Assembly: GCA_963975425.1 (NCBI GenBank) | Contig: CAXBGS010000009.1 | Location: forward strand, 1-64,000 | Direction of reading: 5' to 3' | Length of the DNA: 64,000 nt | Source: CAXBGS01 sp963975425 | GTDB lineage: Bacteria > Planctomycetota > Planctomycetia > Pirellulales > Pirellulaceae | Shown: in pieces, positions 37,918 to 46,401 of the stretch | Layout of the letters: every line of letters begins with the position of its first letter | Position numbering within the stretch: position 1 is the first letter of the stretch | Program-made: the position numbers and the translations under genes | Notes under the pieces: generated by a model | Told to the model about the DNA's origin: nothing | The model's input: the letters and a program-made list of their open reading frames with translations, nothing else | Databases searched by the model: none

Positions 37918-38688
37918 ATGACGACAACATTGATCACCGGAGCTTCATCGGGCATCGGATTGGAATTAGCCAAGCAGTTTGCCGGCGGCGGCGACAACGT
38001 GGTTCTTGTTGCACGCAGCGAAGACAAGCTGAATGAACTGGCCAAACAGATTCGTGAGACCCACAAGGTTGAGGCAACGGTGATCGCAAGCGACTTGTCG
38101 AATCCAGATGCTGTTGACCATTTGTGTGAGCGGCTTCGCAACCGAGCTATCGAAGTCGATCACTTGGTCAACAATGCCGGGTTCGGCGCACTCGGGAAAT
38201 TTTGGGAATTGTCCGCCGATCGGCAGAGCGACATGCTGATGGTGAATGTGTTGTCGCTGACACGACTGACACGTCTATTGTTACCGGATATGTTGCATCG
38301 AAATCTTGGCGGTGTACTTAACGTCGGCTCCATCGCAGCCTATCAAGCCGGGCCAAATATGTCAGTCTATTACGCAAGCAAAGCGTATGTTCTATCGTTC
38401 ACTGAAGGGCTACGCGAAGAACTTGCCGGCACAGGACTGCATATCACCTGCCTGGAACCGGGTGCGACGGAATCCGGGTTCGGCGATGACTCGGGTATGG
38501 GGCAATTGGACATGTTTTCGAGCGCAACGATGTCGGCGGTCGACGTGGCAAAGGCTGGCTATGACGGTTACTGTTCCAATGAAGACATTGTTATCCCGGG
38601 ATGGAAAAATCGATTGCTTGTTACTTCCGCAAGCTTTCTGCCCAGGATCGCAACCCGCAAGTTGGTTGCAAGAATGCAGGGTGTCTGA
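37918..38688 (+). CDS. Short-chain dehydrogenase/reductase
   Basis: Predicted 256 residues (ATG 37918 with GAGAAAA before it; ATG 37900 is an alternative adding six residues). The nucleotide-binding motif TGASSGIG is at residues 7-14, the NAG motif is in HLVNNAGFGALG, and the active-site tetrad includes Ser in LNVGSIAAYQ and Tyr/Lys in VYYASKAYVLSF (Y-x-x-x-K). The sequence matches the DltE/YqjQ-type NADP-dependent SDRs. The substrate is unknown, and a detoxifying role against reactive carbonyls is only a guess from its stress-gene neighbours. It is read rightward from a sigma-54-type promoter. Confidence 0.92.
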   Translation: MTTTLITGASSGIGLELAKQFAGGGDNVVLVARSEDKLNELAKQIRETHKVEATVIASDLSNPDAVDHLCERLRNRAIEVDHLVNNAGFGALGKFWELSADRQSDMLMVNVLSLTRLTRLLLPDMLHRNLGGVLNVGSIAAYQAGPNMSVYYASKAYVLSFTEGLREELAGTGLHITCLEPGATESGFGDDSGMGQLDMFSSATMSAVDVAKAGYDGYCSNEDIVIPGWKNRLLVTSASFLPRIATRKLVARMQGV

Positions 38689-39025
38689 TTTATCCAACAT
38701 CAACCTGCGTTGCACCACCATCGTATCGCAGTGCTGTGAAAGGAATTTTCGGGACTGTTAGACCTGTCCTGGTTTGCGAGCGGTCCAGTTGTCTTGTGAT
38801 TGTCCAGTTGCAGCAGAGTTGTTCACTCGCTCGTTCGATTCCTCTTGTTGGACGATTTGCTTGTCGGTGACATGCACCGCGGTTCAAACGTAACGGTGAA
38901 CCATGGCTCGCAGGCGTGTGGAATCTTCAGGACCGCGCCCTGTCAACGTTATTCGATTCCAAGTGGTATCGGTTTTGCACGTTCAGGTTGATGCTTCATC
39001 AACTCCTGCACGAAAGAGGTCTTGC
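38689..39025. other. Intergenic region upstream of the baeRF gene
   Basis: About 340 bases. It contains the sigma-54-type site at 38964-38979. The word GTCCAGTTG occurs twice (near 38791 and 38812), a possible activator site, but this is weak. No gene seen. Confidence 0.45.
38964..38979 (+). promoter_or_regulatory. Candidate sigma-54 promoter for baeRF gene
   Basis: Plus strand reads TGGTAT-CGGTT-TTGCA, 9 of 11 consensus positions. Predicted transcript start near 38990 gives a 36-base leader, which supports ATG 39026 as the start and rules out the longer frame from 38903. Confidence 0.68.
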
Positions 39026-40132
39026 ATGTCCGCCGCGATCCATGAACCGAAACTTGAAACAGCGACGCCTGTTGAATTGCGTGCTCTGGCAGAAACATCG
39101 TCAGAACCATGCGTGTCAATTCTCATGCGCACTCATCGCGCCGGCCGCGATACCCAGCAGGGACGCATTCGATTGAAAAACATGCTTGGCGATGCTAGGC
39201 AGAAACTAAGAGGCGATGGGAAAAGCGATTCTTTGCTCGATCCCATCGAAACTCTGTTGAACGACTCTACGTTCTGGCAACATCAAGGTGATGGTTTGGC
39301 TATCTATGCAACGAGTGAACGTTGGCAGGCGTTTCGGCTTGATCGGCCGGTCGACGAAAGGGTTCACGTCGATGATTCTTTCTTTATCTTGCCGCTGATC
39401 GAAAATTCCAATAGCCAGACTCGCTTTTTGGCGCTAGCACTGACTTGGCATAATGCTGTGTTGTATGACGTCGACGGCGACACAGTCCGGCCGATCGAAA
39501 CGGAGTTATTACCAGCGGCATTTGACGACCTGATCACACCGCGTGATGCGGAAGTGAGTTTGCAGAATACTAGCCACCGCTCAGTCGGAAACTCTGGTGG
39601 TTCCGAAACGGCGATGTTCCATGGTCATGGCGAGGGAGAGGACAAAATCGAGGCCGATCGTCGACACTATCTTTCGATTGTCGGAGAAGAAGTTTCGGGA
39701 GTTGCGTACGACCTTGGGCTTCCGGTCATTGTGGCGGCAACCGGCGAAGTCGTCGGAAAGCTGGGCGCATTTTCCAAGCTCTCAATCGCGGCGGTCGCCG
39801 AGGGAAGTCCAGATGGATTCAGCGAAGCCGAGCTGCACCGACGCGTAAGAACGGCTCACCAGCCGAATCTCGCTGAATCGAAGCGTGAAATGAAAGAGCG
39901 ATTCGGATTAGCGGTCGCGAAGTCACAAGGTTCCACCGACCATGCCGAGATTCTGGCGGCGGCAAAGAGTTGGCGAATCGATGCCGTTGCGCTGAACACT
40001 GAGGCCAGCGACCTGCAGCAAATCAACGCAATCGCAGTGGAAGCTCTACGTTGCGGTGGCGATGTCATCACTGAGTCTGCCGATGAGATGCCGATCGAGG
40101 GTGCATCTGCCTCCGCGATCTACCGCTATTGA
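39026..40132 (+). CDS. Bacterial archaeo-eukaryotic release factor family 3 (baeRF3)
   Basis: Predicted 368 residues from ATG 39026 (GAGG upstream). The opening CVSILMRTHRAGRDTQQGRIRLKNML, then DDSTFWQHQGDGLAIYAT-like and FFILPLIENSNSQTRFLALALT are the hallmarks of the baeRF family 3 proteins, which are related to eRF1/Pelota and are thought to act on ribosomes, perhaps in stalled-ribosome rescue or hydrolysis of peptidyl-tRNA. The family's function in bacteria is not experimentally settled. Neighbours are stress genes, and a sigma-54-type promoter lies just upstream. A short Gly/His-rich insertion (FHGHGEGEDK) is in the middle region and aligns with the variable loop. No signal peptide; cytoplasmic. 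Confidence 0.85.
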   Translation: MSAAIHEPKLETATPVELRALAETSSEPCVSILMRTHRAGRDTQQGRIRLKNMLGDARQKLRGDGKSDSLLDPIETLLNDSTFWQHQGDGLAIYATSERWQAFRLDRPVDERVHVDDSFFILPLIENSNSQTRFLALALTWHNAVLYDVDGDTVRPIETELLPAAFDDLITPRDAEVSLQNTSHRSVGNSGGSETAMFHGHGEGEDKIEADRRHYLSIVGEEVSGVAYDLGLPVIVAATGEVVGKLGAFSKLSIAAVAEGSPDGFSEAELHRRVRTAHQPNLAESKREMKERFGLAVAKSQGSTDHAEILAAAKSWRIDAVALNTEASDLQQINAIAVEALRCGGDVITESADEMPIEGASASAIYRY

Positions 40133-40412
40133 CCCACGTGTTCAAGCCAGCGATCGCGAACCTGTCCGATGCGACATTGATAGGCGTTTGGAAGGACGGG
40201 TTAGCGTCAGTCGCTTGAATCGCCGGTCTGTGACGACAGAAATTCCGGCCCAACAACAGTTCGGTTTGTCAACGATCACTTGAGTCGCCACCGGTATGTG
40301 TTGGGTGCTAACGGTGTCCACCAGGGTCGCGTCGGCTAGTCGACGCTGATGTCCTAACAAAAGACGCAAACGTTTAACTTAATCCTGAATGAAATTGAAG
40401 AGGTAAAAGACA

Positions 40413-41315
40413 ATGTCGACGGAAATTCAAAGCCACGTTCAGCTATCGGATCCGCGTCAGCTATATGCGAGGCCGCCATTCGATCAACAACAGACGCTTG
40501 AAATGCCGGGCAGCACAGCGGATATGTCACCTGCGCCAGATCACGGTGAAGAGAGCTATCAGGGCTCGGGGAAATTAAGCGGCTTGTCCGCTTTGATCAC
40601 GGGCGGAGATAGCGGAATCGGTCGGGCGATTGCACTGTGCTATGCGCGAGAAGGGGCTAACGTTGCGATCAATTATTTGTCCGAGGACAGTGACGCTGAC
40701 AAAACCGTTGAACTTGCGAAATCGTCCGGCGTCAATGTTGCCGCATTCCGAGGTGATTTGCGAGAGGAATCGTTTTGCGAGAAACTGGTCGAACGAACGG
40801 TCGATGAGCTCGGTGGGATTGACATCTTGGTCAACAATGCCGCCTATCAAGAGACAGCCGAGTCGATCGAGGCGTTTTCGAGTGAGCTATTCGATCGAAT
40901 TGTAAAGACAAACCTTTACGCACCGTTCTGGCTATCACGTGCGGCGATCAAGCATATTCCGCCGGGCGGCAGCATCATCAACACGGCTTCCATTCAGGGG
41001 TATAACCCATCCGATTTTCTGTTGCCATACGCAACGACAAAATCTGCGATCTTGGGCATGACAAAAGCGCTCGCGAAATTGGCGATGGATCACGGCGTTC
41101 GCGTCAATGCTGTTGCCCCCGGACCTGTGTGGACGCCACTCATCCCTGGATCGATGCCACCGGAGAGTTTCCAGAATTTCGGCCAAGACAGCTTGCTAGG
41201 TCGACCTGCCCAGCCAATTGAATTGGCGCCACTTTATGTGTGGCTCGCAAGTCCCGATGCAAGCTATGTCACGGGAGAGGTGTTTGGCTGTACCGGCGGG
41301 AAGACACCGGTTTAG
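40413..41315 (+). CDS. General-stress SDR oxidoreductase (YdaD/YghA-like)
   Basis: Predicted 300 residues (GAGG 11 bases before ATG). An N-terminal arm of about 45 residues with QLYARPPFDQQ and QTLEMPGSTADMSP precedes the Rossmann fold, exactly as in B. subtilis YdaD and E. coli YghA. The cofactor motif is TGGDSGIGRA, the NNA motif NNAAYQE, and the catalytic Ser is in NTASIQGY with Tyr/Lys in YATTKSAILGM. C-terminal YVTGEVFGCTGG is typical. YdaD is a SigB general-stress protein, so the family has a stress association. No clear sigma-54 match was found in the 280 bases upstream; a near-match at 40333 has a spacer one base too short. Confidence 0.93.
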   Translation: MSTEIQSHVQLSDPRQLYARPPFDQQQTLEMPGSTADMSPAPDHGEESYQGSGKLSGLSALITGGDSGIGRAIALCYAREGANVAINYLSEDSDADKTVELAKSSGVNVAAFRGDLREESFCEKLVERTVDELGGIDILVNNAAYQETAESIEAFSSELFDRIVKTNLYAPFWLSRAAIKHIPPGGSIINTASIQGYNPSDFLLPYATTKSAILGMTKALAKLAMDHGVRVNAVAPGPVWTPLIPGSMPPESFQNFGQDSLLGRPAQPIELAPLYVWLASPDASYVTGEVFGCTGGKTPV

Positions 41316-41423
41316 CGCTTGCTTGATCGCAAACGAATTTCAACTCGGGCGGTCCTCGACATTGCATTGTCCTGGCCGCCTAATCATTTACTTGCTTTTT
41401 GATGCGATGATCGAACGCGAGCA

Positions 41424-41756
41424 CTATTTGCTCGGGTCGTGACCCCAGTTTTTCAGGCTGTAACACCAGTCCGTGTCGGCAATGTCACCGGACGGCCGTT
41501 GCGCTTTGTGACGCTTGATATAACCACACACCTTCCGCATATGGGCAAGTTGTTCGGACGATAATTCGTCTTTATGGGTTCGCTTGATATCGACAATGCG
41601 ACGGCCCGATTGATGGCCGACCGATTCGTCTTCGCCATCCCTGGTATGCCCTACTGATTTTGATTTTTCGGTTTGTAACCACTCTTCAAGCTCTTTCGGT
41701 TGCATATTCACCAAGTCGCAGAATTCTTGATAAGTGTCTTGCTGAGTCTCATTCAT
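41424..41756 (-). CDS. DUF3140 family protein
   Basis: Predicted 110 residues from ATG 41756. The motifs YQEFCDLVNMQPKELEEWLQT, VGHQSGRRIVDI and HMRKVCGYIKRHKAQRP, ending DWCYSLKNWGHDPSK, are the pattern of DUF3140, a small family in bacteria and fungi of unknown function that often sits beside stress genes. Highly charged with no membrane segment. It lies 107 bases behind the TIGR03067 gene on the same strand and I see no promoter of its own, so it is probably the second gene of a two-gene transcript driven by the sigma-54-type site at 42383-42398. Confidence 0.9.
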   Translation of the reverse strand: MNETQQDTYQEFCDLVNMQPKELEEWLQTEKSKSVGHTRDGEDESVGHQSGRRIVDIKRTHKDELSSEQLAHMRKVCGYIKRHKAQRPSGDIADTDWCYSLKNWGHDPSK

Positions 41757-41863
41757 AAGAATCGATCTATTACTGATTGGAAGTCGCGAGAGGGCCATGG
41801 TCTTCCGTCTCGCTGGCGTCAATGAACTGATTGCGGATCGCGGATCCTGGTAGTGGCAGAGAG

Positions 41864-42319
41864 TCAGTCTTCTTTTTCCAGCTCGAAGAGCATTGTTTTA
41901 CTACCCTCGGTTGATTCGAAAGTCTTCGGTCGATCAGCACCAGGTAACGCATAGCAGAGATGGAATTCGTCGTCGCCGTCGAATTGAATGATGCCCAGCG
42001 ATTTCATCGGAGGCATTCCTTTCATTTCAGTCGTCATGTCAATCGCAATGGGCGAGACATTGGTGTCCAACGTATAAGTTGATCGATATTTCTCGTTTGC
42101 GTCTCGGTCGTAAGTGATGATCGTGTGCTTGTCAACTTTCATCGTTGTGCCTTCCAGTTCATCTTCCGGTATGGGCACGCCACGATTTACCCCTTCTTCA
42201 ACGTCCCAGACGCCCGCAAGTTTCTTAACGATCGAATCGACATTGTCATCGGCAGATGTGATACCGACGATCGGAAAAGTGAGGATGCCAAGAATGGCTG
42301 TTGTTGCTGTGAGTCGCAT
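41864..42319 (-). CDS. Secreted TIGR03067 domain protein
   Basis: Predicted 151 residues from ATG 42319, which opens a signal peptide (MRLTATTAILGILTFPIVGITS); upstream in-frame codons lack one. The domain starts VKKLAGVWDVEEG and contains DKHTIITYDRD, STYTLDTNVSPIAIDMT and LGIIQFDGDDEFHLCYAL, the lipocalin-like TIGR03067 pattern that is heavily expanded in planctomycetes. Its function is unknown. A perfect sigma-54-type promoter (11 of 11) lies 64 bases upstream. Divergent from the YqjD-like gene, which has its own weaker site. Confidence 0.9.
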   Translation of the reverse strand: MRLTATTAILGILTFPIVGITSADDNVDSIVKKLAGVWDVEEGVNRGVPIPEDELEGTTMKVDKHTIITYDRDANEKYRSTYTLDTNVSPIAIDMTTEMKGMPPMKSLGIIQFDGDDEFHLCYALPGADRPKTFESTEGSKTMLFELEKED

Positions 42320-42382
42320 GACTGTGTCCTTGATGGGTGAATGCAGGAATCGTGAAAGGCTCATTGCTTGATGAGTTGAAAA

Positions 42383-42398
42383 AGCAATTGGTGTGCCA
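42383..42398 (-). promoter_or_regulatory. Sigma-54 promoter for the TIGR03067-DUF3140 pair
   Basis: Minus strand reads TGGCAC-ACCAA-TTGCT, a perfect match to the defined positions. Predicted transcript start near 42372, 53 bases before the TIGR03067 ATG. Confidence 0.82.
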
Positions 42399-42496
42399 GT
42401 TCGCGATGGCTGTCCAGCAGTCAGTGTGGTGTCTTGTCGACCGCTTCCTGTCGCTCAATGCATGAATTTTCTGGTCAGAGGCGATCGAACCATCTT

Positions 42497-42512
42497 TGGC
42501 CCACGACGTGCG
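42497..42512 (+). promoter_or_regulatory. Candidate sigma-54 promoter for YqjD-like gene
   Basis: Plus strand reads TGGCCC-ACGAC-GTGCG, 8 of 11 positions, with GG and GC correctly spaced. Predicted transcript start near 42523, 92 bases before ATG 42615. Weaker than its divergent partner. Confidence 0.5.
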
Positions 42513-42614
42513 TGTTTAACACTTTCAAAAGCAGCCCTCGTCGCAAACGCGGACACCAGGACACTTTTTTCAGTCGGTTTAGTCCAAAGCACCTCAAGCA
42601 GGAAAACGTTAATC

Positions 42615-42893
42615 ATGTCGAAGACAACTGAGCAATCCAGTTACCACGAAGACGGCAAACAACAAACGGCGGGCGACGTCCGTCAGACCGCCAGCCGAGT
42701 CGCTCATAAAGCGATGGATCAAGTGTCTCACAAAGCAATGGACGTCGGTCAGGACGCCGCGCACCGCTATGTGCAAGAGCCGGCCCGAGATTTGTTTGGG
42801 TTGGCGAAGGCTTACGCCAAGGACAAGCCTGACATTGCGGCTTGTTGGGCATTCGGGTTGGGGATTTTAGTCGGGTGGAAATTGCGACGTTGA
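42615..42893 (+). CDS. Small ElaB/YqjD-like (DUF883-type) membrane-anchored protein
   Basis: Predicted 92 residues. The N-terminal two thirds is a charged helix with repeated ASRVAHKAMDQVSHKAMD, and the end is one hydrophobic stretch followed by two Arg (ACWAFGLGILVGWKLRR). This layout is that of the DUF883/YqjD/ElaB proteins, which in E. coli are stationary-phase inner-membrane proteins that bind ribosomes through the soluble part. Similarity is by layout, not strong motif matches, so the family call is moderate. AGGAAAA stands upstream of ATG. The HKAMD repeats within the helix are notable. Confidence 0.8.
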   Translation: MSKTTEQSSYHEDGKQQTAGDVRQTASRVAHKAMDQVSHKAMDVGQDAAHRYVQEPARDLFGLAKAYAKDKPDIAACWAFGLGILVGWKLRR

Positions 42894-43029
42894 GTTGTTT
42901 GAACGATTGGTCGTTTGTCGCAATCGATGATCCCGTCACGACCGCCTCGCTGCATCCTAATTCCGGATTCCATATCTCAAATGCAACTGTTCGCTCGGTT
43001 GCATCTACCGCAAACTCATTTGATACATT

Positions 43030-44325
43030 ATGTCCGTTGCTGAAAGCGTCATCACCGAGGTCTTAGAGCGTTCGCGCCAGATTTCCGGCCGACTGAGGGA
43101 GATTCGCCGCGACTTGCATCGGAATCCCGATGTTTCTGGTAATGAGTATCGCACCACCGAAGTGCTTGCGAGATTGGTTTCCGAACTAGGTTTGAATCCG
43201 CAGGTGGTGCAGGATGATCGTGGCCTATTCGTTGATCTTGTCAATCCATCAAATGAAAGCGATGCCGGCGGCCAAACTCGAGGTCCATCGTCGGACGAGT
43301 TTGGTCAAGACGGATTTGGTCACGACGGACATCAATTGATCGCGATCCGAGCAGACATGGACGCTTTGCCGATCGAGACGAACGTCCAAACCGAGTACGC
43401 AAGTCAAGTCGAAGGCGTTATGCATGCCTGTGGGCATGATGCACACTGCGCAGCTGCGTTTGGCGCGTTGGTCATCTTGAAAGAATTGCGAGATCAAGGC
43501 CACTGCATCAAAGCGAGAATTATCTTTCAACCAGAGGAAGAGACCAGCCGCGGTGGAATCCACATGATTCAGGCCGGTGCGCTGCGTGGCGTCGGTGCAG
43601 CCATCTCGCTGCACGTCGATCCATCGCTTGCCGCTGGAACGATTGGCGTCCGTGACGGCTCATTTACGGCCGGATGCGATGCGTTTGCCTGCGAAATCAC
43701 CGGTCGGGGCGGCCACGGGGCACGTCCGCATCTGACCGGCGATACGATTGGTGCCGCATCTCAATGGGTGATGGATGTGTACCGACGGATTCCGCGAGTC
43801 ACCGACGCGCGAGATGCCGTTGTCGTCAACGTCGGCAGTATTCACTCAGGCGTGGCCGCCAATGTTGTGCCATCATCGGCTCACTTGTCGGGGACTCTGC
43901 GAACGCTAACTCCGGCTAGTGCCGATCGTGCCAAAGAGATGATGCAAGAAATTTCACACTCAGTCGGCAAGGTTCATGATTGCGAAGTCAGCTTGGAATT
44001 CGACCATCATACGCCACCGGTCGAAAATAACCGCGAAGTGACTGGCGAGATTCGTACCGCCGCCGTCGACCTGATCGATCAGGTGAATGTCATTGAAATC
44101 GACAAGCCGAGCATGGGCGCCGAGGACTTTTCGTTCATTGCAAGTCGAGTTCCGGCAGCAATGTTTCGTCTGGGTGTTGCTGGCGAAGGTATCGGTAGCG
44201 AGCCACTGCATACACCCAAGTTTGACATCGATGAATCCTCATTGCCGATCGGTGCAAGCGTGCTCGCGTTAACAGCGCTGCGGTGGTCACAAAGGCACGC
44301 ACTACCGGATTTGAAACCTGCATAA
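43030..44325 (+). CDS. M20D-family amidohydrolase (N-acyl amino acid hydrolase-like)
   Basis: Predicted 431 residues. Metal-site motifs of the M20D family are clear: RADMDALPIE, MHACGHDAHCAAAFGA (Cys/His/Asp ligands), IFQPEEETSRGG (catalytic Glu) and the distal His region PSMGAEDFSFIASRVPAAMFRLG. The central dimerisation domain is present (FACEITGRGGHGARPHL). An unusual Gly/Asp-rich insertion (SDAGGQTRGPSSDEF) separates the start from the first motif. Members cleave amides such as N-acetyl or hippuryl amino acids. No signal peptide. The YbdK gene starts 58 bases after its stop on the same strand, so the two may be one transcript. Confidence 0.92.
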   Translation: MSVAESVITEVLERSRQISGRLREIRRDLHRNPDVSGNEYRTTEVLARLVSELGLNPQVVQDDRGLFVDLVNPSNESDAGGQTRGPSSDEFGQDGFGHDGHQLIAIRADMDALPIETNVQTEYASQVEGVMHACGHDAHCAAAFGALVILKELRDQGHCIKARIIFQPEEETSRGGIHMIQAGALRGVGAAISLHVDPSLAAGTIGVRDGSFTAGCDAFACEITGRGGHGARPHLTGDTIGAASQWVMDVYRRIPRVTDARDAVVVNVGSIHSGVAANVVPSSAHLSGTLRTLTPASADRAKEMMQEISHSVGKVHDCEVSLEFDHHTPPVENNREVTGEIRTAAVDLIDQVNVIEIDKPSMGAEDFSFIASRVPAAMFRLGVAGEGIGSEPLHTPKFDIDESSLPIGASVLALTALRWSQRHALPDLKPA

Positions 44326-44383
44326 CCGGCGTGATTTCTTCAAAGTTTCAGCTCATCCATCTACCAAATCTCGTGAGTAAACA

Positions 44384-45526
44384 ATGAATGACATCGTCCC
44401 AACTGTTGGCGTTGAAGAAGAGTATCAGCTCGTCGATCCCGTCACCGGAGAACTGATGCCAAACTGCAAAGAGGTGATGCGGACCCTGCGTCGCAGCGGG
44501 ATGGTCGAACAAACCGACTCTGAAATTCAGCACGAGTTGCATCTGAATCAGATCGAGATGGCATCGGATGTTTGTCAAACACTCGAGGAGGTTCGCCAGT
44601 CTCTCATCAACACGCGAAGTCTACTTGCCGCAGCGGCGCGCGCAAATGGTTGCGAGCTGGCCGCGGCCGGAACGAATCCGCTGCCACTGCCCGAGACAGA
44701 ATCGCTGACCCCAAAGGATCGGTATCAAGCAATGACCGACCGATATCAGCAAATCGCGAGAGAACTGTTGATTTTCGGGTGTCATGTGCACGTTGCCATG
44801 CCCGATCGACAGTTGGGACTCAAGGTGATGAATCGATGTCGCCGATGGCTACCGCTGTTGCAAGCGCTCACGGCAAATTCTCCTTATTGGAATGGCGTCG
44901 ATACAGGATACGCCAGCTATCGACGTGAGCTCTGGGCACAATGGCCAATGGCGGGACCGCCTGCCCATTTTGAAGACCTGGATGATTACGCTGATTGCGT
45001 CAACGACCTTGTTGCTTGCGGAGCGATTAAGGATGAGAGCTTTATCTATTGGGACATTCGGTTGCCGACCAGAGTTCCGACCATTGAGTTTCGATGTGGT
45101 GATGTCATGACTCAAGTGAATGAAACAGTCGGGTACGTAGGTCTCGTTCGAGCGATAGTCATGACGGCAATTGCCGAAGAACAGCGAGGTGATCCAGTCC
45201 AGCCGATTCGGTCGGGTCTGCTGTCCTACGCGATCTGGCATGCCGCACGCTACGGAATGGCCAGGGAACTGATCGATCCGGCCACCGCGGACAAGGTGCC
45301 CGCAGCAGATCTCGTCGATCGAGCAATTTCGTCACTTTCGAAATCTCTTGATGTCGGAGGTGAGCGTTTAGCAGTCGACTCGTTCGTTGAAAACTCACTG
45401 ACGCTTGGTACTGGAGCCGATCGGCAACGACGTGAAGAAGATCTGCAGCAGGTTGTGCGCAACGTCGTTTTAGCGACTAGTTCAAGTGTGTTGCCTGCCG
45501 ATCTGGGGCCATCTAACGTTGCTTAA
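44384..45526 (+). CDS. ybdK: Carboxylate-amine ligase (glutamate-cysteine ligase family 2)
   Basis: Predicted 380 residues, the usual length of YbdK. It opens TVGVEEEYQLVDPVTGELMP, the glutamate-cysteine ligase family-2 signature, followed by HELHLNQIEMASDVC, ELAAAGTNPLPLPE, FGCHVHVAMPD and RELWAQWPMAGPP, with a final WDIRLPTRVPTIEFRCGD. YbdK has weak gamma-glutamylcysteine ligase activity in vitro; its physiological substrate is uncertain. It would make a thiol or related amide conjugate, plausible next to redox and stress genes. The preceding M20 gene suggests a paired ligation/hydrolysis step, which is inference. Confidence 0.94.
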   Translation: MNDIVPTVGVEEEYQLVDPVTGELMPNCKEVMRTLRRSGMVEQTDSEIQHELHLNQIEMASDVCQTLEEVRQSLINTRSLLAAAARANGCELAAAGTNPLPLPETESLTPKDRYQAMTDRYQQIARELLIFGCHVHVAMPDRQLGLKVMNRCRRWLPLLQALTANSPYWNGVDTGYASYRRELWAQWPMAGPPAHFEDLDDYADCVNDLVACGAIKDESFIYWDIRLPTRVPTIEFRCGDVMTQVNETVGYVGLVRAIVMTAIAEEQRGDPVQPIRSGLLSYAIWHAARYGMARELIDPATADKVPAADLVDRAISSLSKSLDVGGERLAVDSFVENSLTLGTGADRQRREEDLQQVVRNVVLATSSSVLPADLGPSNVA

Positions 45527-45618
45527 GGATCGATCGGACTGGTCATAAAGAGCGCATGATTATTCGTTTTCTGCATAAACACCAGCGACTTCGGGATGAC
45601 ATCTTGATCTTGCGGTTC

Positions 45619-45634
45619 TGGCACGCGACTTGCG
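45619..45634 (+). promoter_or_regulatory. Sigma-54 promoter for the small acidic lipoprotein gene
   Basis: Plus strand reads TGGCAC-GCGAC-TTGCG, 10 of 11 positions; only the last weak (A/T) position differs. Predicted transcript start near 45645, 71 bases before ATG 45716. Confidence 0.8.
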
Positions 45635-45715
45635 TTATTCGAACTTTAGCGGCAAGAGACCAATGTGCCCATCTCGGTAACGGGCCGCAGACGCCGGGAT
45701 TAATTTGGAAAGAAA

Positions 45716-45991
45716 ATGAAGATTTCTATGATGATGAGTTCGTTGTCGCTTGCTGGTGTGCTTGCGATTGCCGGGTGTGATGTCGAGCAAACTCGTGAAG
45801 GGCAAATGCCCGATGTGGACGTGGATGTATCAGGCGACGCGGGGCAATTGCCCGCGTTTGACGTTGATACACCTGATGTCGATGTTTCAATGGATGAGAC
45901 CAAGGTCAGAGTGCCGGATGTCGATGTCAATATGAAAGAGAAGAGCGTGCCGACGCCTAACATTGATATCGACTTGCCTGCGGACGAGTGA
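45716..45991 (+). CDS. Tiny acidic lipoprotein with repeated PDVDVD-like motifs
   Basis: Predicted 91 residues. A hydrophobic leader ends in the lipobox LAIAGC, so the mature protein would start at lipid-modified Cys21. The rest is low-complexity and strongly acidic, built of units of the type P-(D/A/N)-(V/F/I)-D-(V/I)-(D/N/S): MPDVDVDV, LPAFDVDT, TPDVDVSM, VPDVDVNM and TPNIDIDL, about 12-20 residues apart. Alternating Asp and Val/Ile would suit an amphipathic beta-strand or calcium-binding arrangement, but no known family is recognised. A strong sigma-54-type promoter precedes it. The YqaE gene follows 170 bases on in the same direction. Confidence 0.85.
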   Translation: MKISMMMSSLSLAGVLAIAGCDVEQTREGQMPDVDVDVSGDAGQLPAFDVDTPDVDVSMDETKVRVPDVDVNMKEKSVPTPNIDIDLPADE

Positions 45992-46162
45992 TTCGTAGGT
46001 GCGAAATTTTGCTGCTTTACCTTCGCATTTCGGTAAGCGGTAAGACAAAGGTAGCGCGGGCACGCCCGGTCGTTTCCGCGTTGCTGCTGACAGTGATTAA
46101 ACAATATCACCTGTCTTTAATCAGCTCAAAATATCTCAACGTACAAGATGGAGAAAATAACC

Positions 46163-46342
46163 ATGTCTACGGTAACCACTAGCGAAAATACAATTCTTAA
46201 AGTCGTTCTGGCAGTCCTCTTACCGCCACTAGCCGTTTACATGGAACGTGGGATTGGAACTCAGTTTCTCTTAAACGTCGTGCTCACCTTGGTGGGATTT
46301 TGGATTGTTGGAGTCATCCATGCGTTGATTGTCGTTTTGTAA
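46163..46342 (+). CDS. YqaE/Pmp3-family small membrane protein
   Basis: Predicted 59 residues from ATG 46163, GGAG upstream. Two hydrophobic helices enclose the family core: VVLAVLLPPLAVYMERGIG and NVVLTLVGFWIVGVIHALIVVL. That is the Pmp3/UPF0057 (YqaE) layout of about 50-60 residues with the conserved LPPLAV and GIG turn. Members modulate membrane potential and ion balance in yeast and plants and are stress-induced. Its position downstream of the lipoprotein gene suggests either co-transcription or a nearby promoter that I could not recognise. No sigma-54-type site was found directly upstream. Confidence 0.93.
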   Translation: MSTVTTSENTILKVVLAVLLPPLAVYMERGIGTQFLLNVVLTLVGFWIVGVIHALIVVL

Positions 46343-46401
46343 GTCGGTAATGCTGCGGCAGTAAATCTCATGACGCATCAACCAATCCTCAAGCTGAGCG
46401 A

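Noticed and set aside
40333..40347. CGGCTA-GTCG-ACGCT upstream of the YdaD-like SDR as a sigma-54 site
   Set aside because: The spacer is one base too short; sigma-54 tolerates very little change in the distance between GG and GC.
45700..46110. 136-residue open frame on the minus strand over the small lipoprotein gene
   Set aside because: It is the antisense image of the repetitive PDVDVD coding sequence (Thr/Ser-rich), lacks a ribosome site, and overlaps the better-supported lipoprotein.
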